DNA of 64,000 nt. It comes from Nitrospiraceae bacterium (lineage in GTDB: Bacteria; Nitrospirota; Nitrospiria; Nitrospirales; UBA2166). The position numbers were made by a program, and so were the translations under genes. The stretch lies in contig PBSN01000008.1 in the NCBI GenBank assembly GCA_002726235.1, positions 386,635 through 450,634 on the forward strand, given 5' to 3'. Shown piece by piece: positions 1 to 9,354 of the stretch. Under the pieces are notes generated by a model. That model searched no databases. It saw only the letters and a program-made list of their open reading frames with translations, and was not told the DNA's origin. Within the stretch, counting starts at the first letter, position 1. Each line of letters opens with the position of its first letter.

Positions 1-316
1 CACCAAGAATCCCAAGATGCTTGAGCGGGAGCTTTGTCAATGTTGCACAATCCACATACACGTTGTTGGAACGCTACTATGAAGAACTTACGACACCTTA
101 CACTTCATCTAACGAAGGATCAAGAAATGCAACGATTCAGCCACTCCCTTTTGCACATAACAGCGTTGTTGTGCGCTCAAACACTTACGGATTTCTATAC
201 GCACGGATTTGCGCACCTCAGATCTCCTTCGAACTCGAAATCAGAGAACCTAAGTCCTTGCGATGGGAAGTCATCCTTGACAATCTACCTTTGAACTCTT
301 AGCATAAACACATGAT

Positions 317-345
317 GCTCTGGTCAATGTGGCCAGAGCTTTTTT
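317..345 (+). terminator. Rho-independent terminator upstream of purA
   Basis: GCTCTGGTCA-ATG-TGGCCAGAGC stem (one G:U) followed by TTTTTT; it lies inside the spurious N-terminal extension of the purA ORF. Confidence 0.75.
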
Positions 346-377
346 GTGCGGTGTTATCGCAAAATTCGAGGAGAAAC

Positions 378-1679
378 ATGCCGAATATCATCGTTGTAGG
401 AACGCAATGGGGAGATGAAGGCAAAGGGAAGATTGTGCATCTTTTAGCCAAAGATGCGGATGTGATTGTTAGGTATCAGGGAGGCGCAAATGCCGGCCAT
501 ACCGTAATTGATCATCGCGCGCAGTATACGTTTCACATGATACCATCAGGCATTTTGCATCCAGGGAAAACATGTATTCTTGGCAATGGCATGGTCATCG
601 ACCCTGCCGCTCTCCTTGAAGAGATTGAACTTCTTGAGTCCCAACAGATTCCCGTGCGAGAGAATTTTTTGATCAGCCATCGTGCACATTTAATCCTGCC
701 CTATCATCGAGCTATTGAGAGAGCAAACGAGAAGCTTAAGGGCCCCAGGCGGATCGGCACAACTGGTCGTGGGATTGGGCCTTCATATGCCGATAAAATG
801 GGACGCACGGGTATTCGCATGTGTGACCTGCTTGATCCAACTGGGTTTCGAAAAATACTCGAGGCAAACCTGGCTGAAATGAATTTACTCTTTAATCGCC
901 TCTATGACGCTGAAAGCATGGATCTCGAAAAAATTTTTGAGACCTACTGTGGCTATGGGGAGCGTTTAAAAAGTCATGTCGTTGACATCTCCTTACTTAT
1001 TAACGATCTCATTGACCGCTCCAAAACAGTGCTTTTTGAAGGAGCGCAAGGCACACACCTTGATGTTGACCATGGGACATATCCTTTTGTCACCTCATCA
1101 AGTTCGACGGCCGGTGGCGCGTGCACCGGAACAGGTGTGGGGCCAACTCGAATCAACGAAGTTATCGGTGTTACAAAGGCCTATACCACGCGTGTCGGGA
1201 GCGGCCCATTTCCAACCGAACTCCTTGGAGATGCCGGCAATGGCCTAAAAACACGCGGTAACGAATTTGGAGCAACAACGGGCAGACCACGCCGATGCGG
1301 CTGGTATGATGCCGTCGCGGTCAAATATGCGGTTCGTGTCAATGGTTTGTCGTCTCTTGCGGTGACGAAGCTCGATGTGCTGGACGGAGAGCCAGAAATA
1401 AAACTATGCACAAGTTATCTCTATGATGGGAAACACTATACAGATATGCCTCTCAATGAGGCGATTATCAATTCCTGCGAGCCTGTCTACGAGGTGTTGG
1501 AGGGTTGGGAAACCCCAACAAGTGGAGCGACCTTATATCAGGAATTACCTGAACCTGCAAAACGTTTTATTGAAAGGGTTGAAGTGCTTGCTGGGTGCAA
1601 GGTTGATATCGTTTCAACCGGCTCCCGCGAAAATGAAACAATTATCATAAGAAATCCCCTTGTTACGGAAAAGCAATAA
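378..1679 (+). CDS. purA: Adenylosuccinate synthetase
   Basis: MPNIIVVGTQWGDEGKGKI..., QGGANAGHTV, GTTGRGIGP motifs; start set at ATG 378 after GAGGAG rather than 312. Confidence 0.97.
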   Translation: MPNIIVVGTQWGDEGKGKIVHLLAKDADVIVRYQGGANAGHTVIDHRAQYTFHMIPSGILHPGKTCILGNGMVIDPAALLEEIELLESQQIPVRENFLISHRAHLILPYHRAIERANEKLKGPRRIGTTGRGIGPSYADKMGRTGIRMCDLLDPTGFRKILEANLAEMNLLFNRLYDAESMDLEKIFETYCGYGERLKSHVVDISLLINDLIDRSKTVLFEGAQGTHLDVDHGTYPFVTSSSSTAGGACTGTGVGPTRINEVIGVTKAYTTRVGSGPFPTELLGDAGNGLKTRGNEFGATTGRPRRCGWYDAVAVKYAVRVNGLSSLAVTKLDVLDGEPEIKLCTSYLYDGKHYTDMPLNEAIINSCEPVYEVLEGWETPTSGATLYQELPEPAKRFIERVEVLAGCKVDIVSTGSRENETIIIRNPLVTEKQ

Positions 1680-1789
1680 CAAAGGGATGCTTGAAAAGAA
1701 TCGACGTGTTGAAACTGGCAGTGAGTAGTAGCGTGCGAAGAAGCAATGTGATGCGCGACACTCAAGTGCCGCACATCACGCGCCTCCTA

Positions 1790-1999
1790 CTACGAATCCT
1801 GAGATTTAGTGACGTTTGACGCTTGCGGGCCTTTTGCGCCCTGAATGATTTCGAATTCGACTTCCTCTCCCTCTTTCAGGGTTTTGAAACCATCCCCTTG
1901 GAGCGCAGAATAATGCACAAAGACATCGCCCCCATCTTCAAGTTTAATAAACCCAAAGCCTTTTTTCTCATTGAACCATTTGACTGTTCCAGTACTCAC
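1790..1999 (-). CDS. Cold-shock domain protein (CspA family)
   Basis: [36 protein letters not shown]1/RNP2 motifs. Confidence 0.97.
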   Translation of the reverse strand: MSTGTVKWFNEKKGFGFIKLEDGGDVFVHYSALQGDGFKTLKEGEEVEFEIIQGAKGPQASNVTKSQDS

Positions 2000-2092
2000 A
2001 ACTGCCTCCTTCTTGATGCCAAAACTAAGGTTGATGCTAGAAAACTAAGACCTAGAGGGCATCTCTTTAAGCCGTAGTTGGGTGCAGGACAG

Positions 2093-2124
2093 AAAAAACC
2101 GTAGAAGGACAACTCCTCCTACGG
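2093..2124 (-). terminator. Intrinsic-terminator-like hairpin in the putative cold-shock gene leader
   Basis: Minus strand CCGTAGGAGGA-GTTG-TCCTTCTACGG followed by TTTTTT, about 95 nt upstream of the csp start codon. Confidence 0.65.
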
Positions 2125-2185
2125 CATACGCTGTCATCAAAGCCTAAAAATCTGTCCATGCGTGAACTAGTACAAAAACGTCCCC

Positions 2186-2214
2186 ACAATAGCTGAATTG
2201 ACCGCCGTGGTCAA
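2186..2214 (-). promoter_or_regulatory. Candidate sigma70-type promoter for the cold-shock gene
   Basis: Minus strand TTGACC (2214-2209), 17-nt spacer, TATTGT (2191-2186). Confidence 0.35.
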
Positions 2215-2384
2215 GCACAGCAGTCAAGATACTTTTATCGACTGCCAATTCACCCCCCCCTCTGCATGGAGAGCTTGTTATCCTCGCCTGCCGAATTTAC
2301 ACGATAGCACTCATCGGCTATCATACCTAGGTTTTCAACCCATTTGCGTGAATCAGCATTCTCGTCTTCCCATCGCAGGTCTTT

Positions 2385-3488
2385 ATGCGTTCCCTAACAC
2401 TTAACCGGTATATTTTATCGGAATTGTGCCTTCCATTCTCCTTGGCCATTGGCGGATTGTTGTTTGTACTGCTGACTAGGGAGATGACACGGGTAGCAGA
2501 GTTACTAGTGGTGCAAGGCGTTTCGACACTTATGGTCCTCAAACTTATTGCGTACATCCTTCCTTCGTTTATGATTTTGACACTTCCCATTGCCACCCTC
2601 ATTGCATCAACCTGTGCCTTTAGCAGGCTCGCAGCCGATCACGAACTCATTGCTATACAAGCAAGTGGCATCGGGATTCGACAACTTCTTATTCCGGTTT
2701 CAGTATTTTCTATCTGCATTTATGTAGTGGCCTTTTCCCTTTCATTGTGGGCACAGCCCTGGAGTGGGGCGTCACTGAAAACGCTCGCTCTGGGTATGAT
2801 CAAGGAACAGCTGATGCTTCCTCTCGATGAGGGCATGTTCAACGATCCCGTCGATGGGCTTATGATTTATATCCCGCAAACGGACACAGCATCCAAAGGA
2901 ATTTTCATTGCTGATTCCCGGAATGATGAAGGGAACAGAATCCTCGTCGCACAAAACTGGACACTGTTAAGTGATCCGGAAAGCGAACGCATAGGTCTCC
3001 GCCTGATAAACGGGAGCATCCATATCAAAACTCAAATCCCCAATGCAAGTCAGCGCGTGACATTTGATACATACGACATGCAACTAGAATTCGATAAGGG
3101 TTTTCAAACACCCATGACGGATATTCTAGACCTCAACGGCATTTATACGCGTCTTCATGCGTCAGATTGGACGGATGTCAGCGCATTGAAACAACTTGAG
3201 GCATACCACCGGACTTGGGCAATACCAGCAGCATGCCTAATCTTTGGATTCATTGGTGTTCCGCTCGGTGTTCGCTCCGGCGTTGCTGGCCGGATCGGAG
3301 GACTTGGCGTGGGCGTTGCTGGCATCCTCTTTTACTACCTGCTCAACATCTTTGGCGATTTCTTAGTATCCACGCGTACCATGACCCCATGGATCGCGGC
3401 GTGGCTTCCCAATGCCATCTTTATTGTGTTATCCGCATTTCTCTTCCGCTTGGTCTTGCCTTCCGCACCTCAACTGAGGTATCGCTGA
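2385..3488 (+). CDS. lptF: LPS export permease LptF
   Basis: MRSLTLNRYILSELCLPFSLAIGGLLFVLL; LptF/LptG family layout, paired with lptG. Confidence 0.88.
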   Translation: MRSLTLNRYILSELCLPFSLAIGGLLFVLLTREMTRVAELLVVQGVSTLMVLKLIAYILPSFMILTLPIATLIASTCAFSRLAADHELIAIQASGIGIRQLLIPVSVFSICIYVVAFSLSLWAQPWSGASLKTLALGMIKEQLMLPLDEGMFNDPVDGLMIYIPQTDTASKGIFIADSRNDEGNRILVAQNWTLLSDPESERIGLRLINGSIHIKTQIPNASQRVTFDTYDMQLEFDKGFQTPMTDILDLNGIYTRLHASDWTDVSALKQLEAYHRTWAIPAACLIFGFIGVPLGVRSGVAGRIGGLGVGVAGILFYYLLNIFGDFLVSTRTMTPWIAAWLPNAIFIVLSAFLFRLVLPSAPQLRYR

Positions 3489-3503
3489 GAGAGGATTGAC
3501 GCA

Positions 3504-4601
3504 TTGGCAATCTGGCTTTTAGATCGATACCTCATATCCAAATACCTCAGGATTCTGGGTATTGCAACGACGGCATTGCTCTCAATTTACCTGACCATTG
3601 ATTTTGTTGAGCAGATACGTAAATACTTAAAAGATGACACTCAACTTCTTGATATAATTAGCTATTTAGGGCTTAAGATCCCTGCTATCATTTATCAACT
3701 AACTCCCCTTGCCATCTTACTCGCGACGCTTATCACGCTTGGAACCCTCTCGTACGACAATGAAATTACCGCCATGCGAGCGGGCGGTATCAACCTTTGG
3801 CGTATTACTGCCTCCTTCCTTATCTTTCCATTGGCCCTCAGCCTTCTTCTGCTCGCAGCCGATCATTCGTTGCTTCCAACCACAAATGACCGAGCCCACT
3901 ATGTGCGAACGACTGTTCTTGAACAACATCCCGAGCAAGCGCTTTTCACACAAAACCGTATTTGGTTGCGAGTATCAGCAAACACTTTCATGAATGTGCA
4001 ACTTGTTGATCTTAGTCAGTCAACGCTCTTTGGGATTAGTTTGTATCGGCTCAGCCAGGACTTCGCGTTGCAAGAGATGATTGACGCGCAAGAACTTCGA
4101 CACGATAACGATCAATGGATACTGATATCTGGCATCAAGAGACATTTTCTTGACGACGGGAGAATCCAAACGATCCCGTTTTATCAGGAACCCGTTGACT
4201 TGAAATATGAGCCACTCGAACTTAGGAAGCGGTTAACCATCACGCCTGACAATCTGACCCTACCAGAGCTTGCAAACTATATTGATCGTTTAGAAGAAAG
4301 CGGATACCCCTCGTCCAAATACTCCGCGAATTACTATGGCCGGTACGCTTTTCCTTTTGCTTCTCTTGTTATGGCGATACTTGGGATTTCCATCACCATG
4401 ATGGAACTCAGAACTCGTAGAAAACACTTTGCACGAAGCATAGGATTCACGCTCCTTATTGGGTTTCATTATTGGATCATTCATTCATTTGCCATCGGAA
4501 TAGGCCGTGGTGATGTGATACCTCCAGCGGTCGCAGGATGGACTGCGAACACCCTCTTCCTTACTATTGGATTTTTTCTCATGTCACGAATCCGTCAGTA
4601 G
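3504..4601 (+). CDS. lptG: LPS export permease LptG
   Basis: LLDRYLISKYLRILGIATTALLSIYLTIDFVEQIRKY; TTG start; directly follows lptF. Confidence 0.88.
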   Translation: MAIWLLDRYLISKYLRILGIATTALLSIYLTIDFVEQIRKYLKDDTQLLDIISYLGLKIPAIIYQLTPLAILLATLITLGTLSYDNEITAMRAGGINLWRITASFLIFPLALSLLLLAADHSLLPTTNDRAHYVRTTVLEQHPEQALFTQNRIWLRVSANTFMNVQLVDLSQSTLFGISLYRLSQDFALQEMIDAQELRHDNDQWILISGIKRHFLDDGRIQTIPFYQEPVDLKYEPLELRKRLTITPDNLTLPELANYIDRLEESGYPSSKYSANYYGRYAFPFASLVMAILGISITMMELRTRRKHFARSIGFTLLIGFHYWIIHSFAIGIGRGDVIPPAVAGWTANTLFLTIGFFLMSRIRQ

Positions 4602-4826
4602 AGGCGGTTGCAAAAGTCCATCACACCAATGTTATCGTCCCATTGTCGTTTTCACGCACTCCATATACACTTACGCGCCGACGACCCTGAAGTCTTGCGG
4701 TCAAGAATTTTAGCCCCCCCCCATAATACTCCTGACACTTGAGAGAATTAAAACCTTCTAAAATTTGTGACTTCGAGTCGTCGCTGGGCCTTTCAAAAAG
4801 CCGTGTTCTGGCAGAAAACTAAGAGG

Positions 4827-4862
4827 ATGCTTCCATGAAAATTTACAATTTATGGAAAGCAT
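4827..4862. repeat. Inverted repeat between convergent lptG and yqgE-like genes
   Basis: ATGCTTCCATgAAAATT-TAC-AATTTATGGAAAGCAT, near-perfect stem with one bulge. Confidence 0.5.
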
Positions 4863-4915
4863 ATTATGGCCATTCTGAAAAAAGCGCAGGCTGAATTGTC
4901 TATTTCAAGGTCATA

Positions 4916-5593
4916 TCAAAATTGATGAGCAGGAGGCGAAAAGGAATATGAGGATTGATCGTAAACCTGAATAGCTTGAGAAGCCTCGAATAGTTTCGAC
5001 CAGACATCACTCGGATCAGGATTAAAAATAAAATTCGCATCCCCTTGCAATAGATGCCATGCACCTTGTGCCATCTCAGATGCAAGTTGACCTGGGGACC
5101 ACCCCGCATGACCTGAATAGACTCGCAGTACCCCTTCAAGTGCAGAACTGTCACGAAGCGGCTGAAGCACATCGAAACTCGTGCTCACGTAAACATCCGA
5201 AAATACGTGTTGTCCATCCTGGAGCTTCTCAGGATAGCGAAAGAGAAAAATTGGGTTTTCCATGGCAACAGGCCCACCGAAATACAACATCAAATCTACG
5301 CCCCTTAATGCAGTTACCTGTGGCAGTGCTTGAGAAAGAGAGATATCTCTGGGACGATTAATAATGACTCCGTGCGTTCCATGTTCCCCGTGATTCCACA
5401 ACAATACAACCGTCTGCCGAAAATACGGATCACTCATCGCTGAATCCGCAATGAGAAATACTCCTGGCTGAATAGAGGGATTCTCCACGCTTGGAAAGGC
5501 GTCTGCAGACACACCCTGACCAAGGAGCAAAAAAAGAGTGGCACACACGACACGACAGTACTGTTCAACATTTGCACCTCGACACATGAACAT
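4916..5593 (-). CDS. YqgE/AlgH family protein with predicted N-terminal signal sequence
   Basis: PGVFLIADSAMSDPYFRQTVVLLWNHGEHGTHGVIINRP (AlgH core); preceded by hydrophobic VVCATLFLLLGQGVSADA. Confidence 0.82.
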   Translation of the reverse strand: MFMCRGANVEQYCRVVCATLFLLLGQGVSADAFPSVENPSIQPGVFLIADSAMSDPYFRQTVVLLWNHGEHGTHGVIINRPRDISLSQALPQVTALRGVDLMLYFGGPVAMENPIFLFRYPEKLQDGQHVFSDVYVSTSFDVLQPLRDSSALEGVLRVYSGHAGWSPGQLASEMAQGAWHLLQGDANFIFNPDPSDVWSKLFEASQAIQVYDQSSYSFSPPAHQF

Positions 5594-6561
5594 TAATCAA
5601 TACGGACCGGCCAAGGCACATCTTTCAAGACATAAGTCGCAAGGCGTTTTGCCATCTCAATTTGCTTCCCAGTATCATTTTCGTTCAAAACATCTCTCAA
5701 CCCTTGACCAAATAGCTTATCCCTCACCAAGATAAACTGAAGCTCTTCAGCTGCCGAGACATGCCACAGACCTCGCAGGCGAAACCAAGAGAAGACGACC
5801 TGGTCAAGAAAAGTCGGTAATAGATATCGAGCACGATCTGGATGATCGGTCGCCTCTTGCATCTTCCCAAGCCAATGGTAACACTCTGCTTTCAGAGATA
5901 TTTTTTCATTAACAGAGGGGTAGGGAGGACCCTGTCGAAATCGCCGAGTAGCCACGTCTAGAATTTTCGAAGCGATCCCATCGCGCTCAAACAATACTCG
6001 CGCTTTGCGAAGAAATGAGGGAAGATGCAGTGATGTCTGAAGTTCTTCTTCAAGTCCTTTTTGGCCCCGATAGGAGATATCAATTAGCTGTCGTTTCACA
6101 CGAATCCATTGTGCGCTCTGTTCTTCACCCTTGATGATAACGAGGATGAAATGTTTTCCTCTACGCTTTGACCGAGCATCGTAGGCTGCCGCGGGCATAA
6201 TAATCCCGAGCAAATCTCCACCTCGCTTTGCTTTTATATGTCGTAGCGCTATGGGAAGAAGTTCATTAAGTTCATCGCCAAACTCGTCCGCAAGCCAGAT
6301 TGGCAAGGAAGGTTCGGGAAGTTGACTCTCACCATCAGCGATTATCGTACTCGATGTTTCCTGGGGAGATTCATGTGTTGCAGAGAGATTCATCTCATTT
6401 TGTGTAAGATCAGTTTGAATTACTGCTGATGCGTCTAAATCAACATGCGGACGGTTCACATCCACGTCATCTTTCGAAGAGGCTACATAGCCATCTGGCT
6501 GAATTACATGCGCGACTTCAGATGCTTCGGGTTGAGCACCCATCGTTTGTTCTCTATTCAT
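5593..6561 (-). CDS. Hypothetical protein, possibly degenerate nucleotidyltransferase plus HEPN-like helical domain
   Basis: RRGKHFILVIIKGEEQSAQWIRVKRQLIDISYRG resembles NTase strands without a clear GS/DxD motif; C-terminal AECYHWLGKMQEATDHPDRARYLLPTFLDQVV resembles the helical domain of KNTase-like proteins. Confidence 0.4.
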   Translation of the reverse strand: MNREQTMGAQPEASEVAHVIQPDGYVASSKDDVDVNRPHVDLDASAVIQTDLTQNEMNLSATHESPQETSSTIIADGESQLPEPSLPIWLADEFGDELNELLPIALRHIKAKRGGDLLGIIMPAAAYDARSKRRGKHFILVIIKGEEQSAQWIRVKRQLIDISYRGQKGLEEELQTSLHLPSFLRKARVLFERDGIASKILDVATRRFRQGPPYPSVNEKISLKAECYHWLGKMQEATDHPDRARYLLPTFLDQVVFSWFRLRGLWHVSAAEELQFILVRDKLFGQGLRDVLNENDTGKQIEMAKRLATYVLKDVPWPVRID

Positions 6562-6566
6562 TTTGG

Positions 6567-7529
6567 CTACCCCTTCGCACGATACCTTAGTATCGTGCCC
6601 TCAGCCCCAACTGCCAACCCAAAAGAAGGAGTGACAAAGTCTAGACTCCACAATGTTTTTGTTGTAGGACTTTTCCATTTCGTCCACGTTGCACCGCCAT
6701 CAACGGTATGAAGAAGACTCCCAAGCTCACCAACCGTCCATCCCTTATTCACATCGAGAAAGTCAATTCCGGTCAGTTCTATATCAATATCGCTGGGTTG
6801 AAAATTCCATCGTCGCCCAGCATCGTGGGTCACGGCAATAATTCCACCATCCCCACTTGCCCATCCGTGAGTATTATTCATAAACGACAAGTCAGTGAGG
6901 CGCATTGAAATCCCAACTGGAGAAAAGCCTATGACATTCATAGGTTCCCATGTGTTTCCGCCGTCAGCAGTATGATAAATCTCCCCTTGAACTCCACCTA
7001 TCCAACCATGAGTAGGGTTAACAAATGTGACGGCAGAAAACCATCCGACATCTGGAATATCGTGTGCAGTCCAATTTTTCCCTCCATCCGTTGTATGAAA
7101 GACCTCACTAAAGGTTCCAACAGCCCATCCGTGAAGTTCATCAAAAAAATCTACTGCAAGAAATGCATTCTTGTTGTCGTGCTTCTGAATCTCCCACGTA
7201 TCTCCTCCATCAGTCGTATGAAGAATGGTCATCATATCACCTACGACCCATCCTTTATCAGTAGTGACAAAGTCGACACTATAAAGACTTGATGAAACTC
7301 CACTTGGAAGAACAGTCCACCGATCACCCCCATCACTCGTACGTAAAATCGTCCCCGACTCTCCCACTATCCAGCTAGTTTTGTCGTCGAAAACCGACAC
7401 CCCTGCAAGATTGTATGTTGTATTACTATTCCGAGCCGTCCAGTCTTCATGCTCTCCCGGACAGCCAAGCACAAAAGCCATTGACAAAATACTCAAGGTG
7501 CATAACACCCTAGACCATGATACCTTCAT
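6567..7529 (-). CDS. YCF48/BNR-type beta-propeller lipoprotein
   Basis: Repeated 'GWAVG..GTILHTTDGGxTW' blades; lipobox-like FVLGCPG. Confidence 0.88.
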   Translation of the reverse strand: MKVSWSRVLCTLSILSMAFVLGCPGEHEDWTARNSNTTYNLAGVSVFDDKTSWIVGESGTILRTSDGGDRWTVLPSGVSSSLYSVDFVTTDKGWVVGDMMTILHTTDGGDTWEIQKHDNKNAFLAVDFFDELHGWAVGTFSEVFHTTDGGKNWTAHDIPDVGWFSAVTFVNPTHGWIGGVQGEIYHTADGGNTWEPMNVIGFSPVGISMRLTDLSFMNNTHGWASGDGGIIAVTHDAGRRWNFQPSDIDIELTGIDFLDVNKGWTVGELGSLLHTVDGGATWTKWKSPTTKTLWSLDFVTPSFGLAVGAEGTILRYRAKG

Positions 7530-8509
7530 GGAATCACAACGATACCATGAGGATCTTTTCCAACGGGAATACTGGCCACAACAGTGTGTGTAGATAGCTC
7601 AATCACTTCGACAGTTTCGGTATCTCGACTCGTCACATACAATTCCTTGCCATCAGGAGAAAACACAGGAATATCAGGACGTTTTCCAACCGGGATTGTC
7701 ACAATAGGAACGCGATGCCGAACATCAATAAGTGAAACTGTGTCATCACCTCGGTTTGCAACCGCAGCAAGCTTTCCATCAGATGTTATAGCGAGACCAT
7801 GAGTATCTTTTCCAAGCGCAATCTCAGCGACAACTGTACGTGTCGCTGTATCAATCACCGACACCTGATCTTCGCCGCCTTCGGTAACCCACAGCTCTCC
7901 GCCACTCGGTGTGATGCTGATTCCCATTGCATCCTTCCCCGCAAACACATCCTGAACTGTTTGCCGTTCCCAAGTATCAATCACTGAGATATCCGCTGAA
8001 CCACCATTACTCACATAAGCGTAGTGACCATCAGGACTAAATACGGTAAGCATCGGTTTTTTTCCCACAGGTATTGTGTCAATGACTTTCTGCTCTGCCA
8101 ACGAAATAATCGAAACCGTATTTGCCCCCACATTTGCAGTGTAAAGATATTGACCATCAGGTGTTACCGAAACTCCATGTGTTTTCGTTCCAGCTGGAAT
8201 GCTTACCACTTCTCGTTTGGCTACGGTATCAAACACCACAACATTGTGACTTCCGACGTTTGCAATATACAGGTGTTTTCCGTCTAAAGATGCCACAAGA
8301 TTGTGTGGTTTCTTGCTTGAAAGTGGAATAGTGTGGGTTACCTCTTTCGTTGTGGAATCAATAACCGACAAGGAATTCGAAGCTTGATTTCCTACATAAA
8401 TTGTCGCGGCGTGGACAGGAACACTGAAACAAAGCACGGCAGACATACACATTAGCCCCAAATGGACTATCCGTTTATTTCGAAGTAGCGTCATCATGGG
8501 TACCTCCAT
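7526..8509 (-). CDS. YVTN-type 40-residue beta-propeller protein, secreted
   Basis: Repeated 'SVIDTxTxxVxxTIPVGKxPHGxxxxPDGxxxYVxN' blades; signal peptide. Confidence 0.9.
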   Translation of the reverse strand: MEVPMMTLLRNKRIVHLGLMCMSAVLCFSVPVHAATIYVGNQASNSLSVIDSTTKEVTHTIPLSSKKPHNLVASLDGKHLYIANVGSHNVVVFDTVAKREVVSIPAGTKTHGVSVTPDGQYLYTANVGANTVSIISLAEQKVIDTIPVGKKPMLTVFSPDGHYAYVSNGGSADISVIDTWERQTVQDVFAGKDAMGISITPSGGELWVTEGGEDQVSVIDTATRTVVAEIALGKDTHGLAITSDGKLAAVANRGDDTVSLIDVRHRVPIVTIPVGKRPDIPVFSPDGKELYVTSRDTETVEVIELSTHTVVASIPVGKDPHGIVVIP

Positions 8510-8933
8510 GTTGATCCGATGCCGAAAACATCGTGCGTAGGAAGTTTACAACATGCCACCGATCTTCTTCTGATAATTGCAACTGCCAGTTTGGCATGGC
8601 CCGCCGACCGACAGTGATTTTCCAGTAGAGACTGCCATCAGATTGTCGTTGTATCGCTGGATCCATGAAATTCGCCATGGCAACGCCCAAACTCAGTGAC
8701 GATGGGCCATCTCCATCACCTCGCGAACCATGACACACTTGGCAATTCTTGGCGTACACCAATATCCCACGTCCAATTGAAGCTTGTGTCGGAAGAATCG
8801 GGTTTTGACGTTGTTTGGCTTCGCCTGGAATATCCCAAGACGTTGACCGTTCGATCGCAAAAAGGGGAGTAGAGCAAAAAACAAGAAATGCAATGCTAAG
8901 GAGAAAAGCGCGACTCAAATGAATTGTTAACAC
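8475..8933 (-). CDS. Mono-haem cytochrome c
   Basis: One CxxCH (CQVCHGSRGDGDGPSS), signal peptide, C-terminal MPNW...EEDRWHVVNFLRT. Confidence 0.9.
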   Translation of the reverse strand: MLTIHLSRAFLLSIAFLVFCSTPLFAIERSTSWDIPGEAKQRQNPILPTQASIGRGILVYAKNCQVCHGSRGDGDGPSSLSLGVAMANFMDPAIQRQSDGSLYWKITVGRRAMPNWQLQLSEEDRWHVVNFLRTMFSASDQHGGTHDDATSK

Positions 8934-8942
8934 GTAGCACCC

Positions 8943-9332
8943 TTACCCCTCGGTAAATCGAAGCATCGTGGATGCTTCATACGCTTTCTCGTCACTGCTG
9001 GTGAAGACGACCCTAATTTGGCCTTCCTCTGAGGCTCGAAGTTTAAATGTCACAATTGGATCATCACTAAGTGCAGCGCTCATCTCATAGGTTGACACTA
9101 ACGCGTCACGAAAAAACACTTCCATCTTGTTAATGTAAAATGCTGGCTCGCCTTTGGCAAAAACATGTTCCGCTATCATTCGAAGCCCTGTCCTAGCTGG
9201 ATGGCGCATCTTGGCCTGCACTTTTATGACTTTCCCTCTGGAAATCCGTATGGGCAACCGAATGCGAGGAGGTGCAATCAGCTGTGAAGAGGAAATTGGA
9301 TTCTGATGATGTTGCTTGTGCTGCTCTGCCAT
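8943..9332 (-). CDS. soxZ: Sulfur-oxidation carrier subunit SoxZ
   Basis: RIRLPIRISRGKVIKVQAKMRHPARTGLR...FYINKMEVFF..., adjacent to soxY. Confidence 0.88.
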   Translation of the reverse strand: MAEQHKQHHQNPISSSQLIAPPRIRLPIRISRGKVIKVQAKMRHPARTGLRMIAEHVFAKGEPAFYINKMEVFFRDALVSTYEMSAALSDDPIVTFKLRASEEGQIRVVFTSSDEKAYEASTMLRFTEG

Positions 9333-9354
9333 GTCAAACTACCCGTCGCCCAGT

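Noticed and set aside
21-302. 93-aa and 86-aa plus-strand ORFs at the window start
   Set aside because: Two overlapping frames, neither with recognisable motifs or a convincing SD; cannot be supported as CDS.
312-377. N-terminal extension of purA in the ORF track
   Set aside because: Contains an intrinsic terminator; homologous PurA starts at MPNIIVVG with an SD just upstream.
8475-8509. 35-bp overlap of the cytochrome c and YVTN genes as a frameshift
   Set aside because: Both proteins have complete domains; the YVTN start is probably the internal ATG giving MTLLRNKRIVHLG, which removes most of the overlap.
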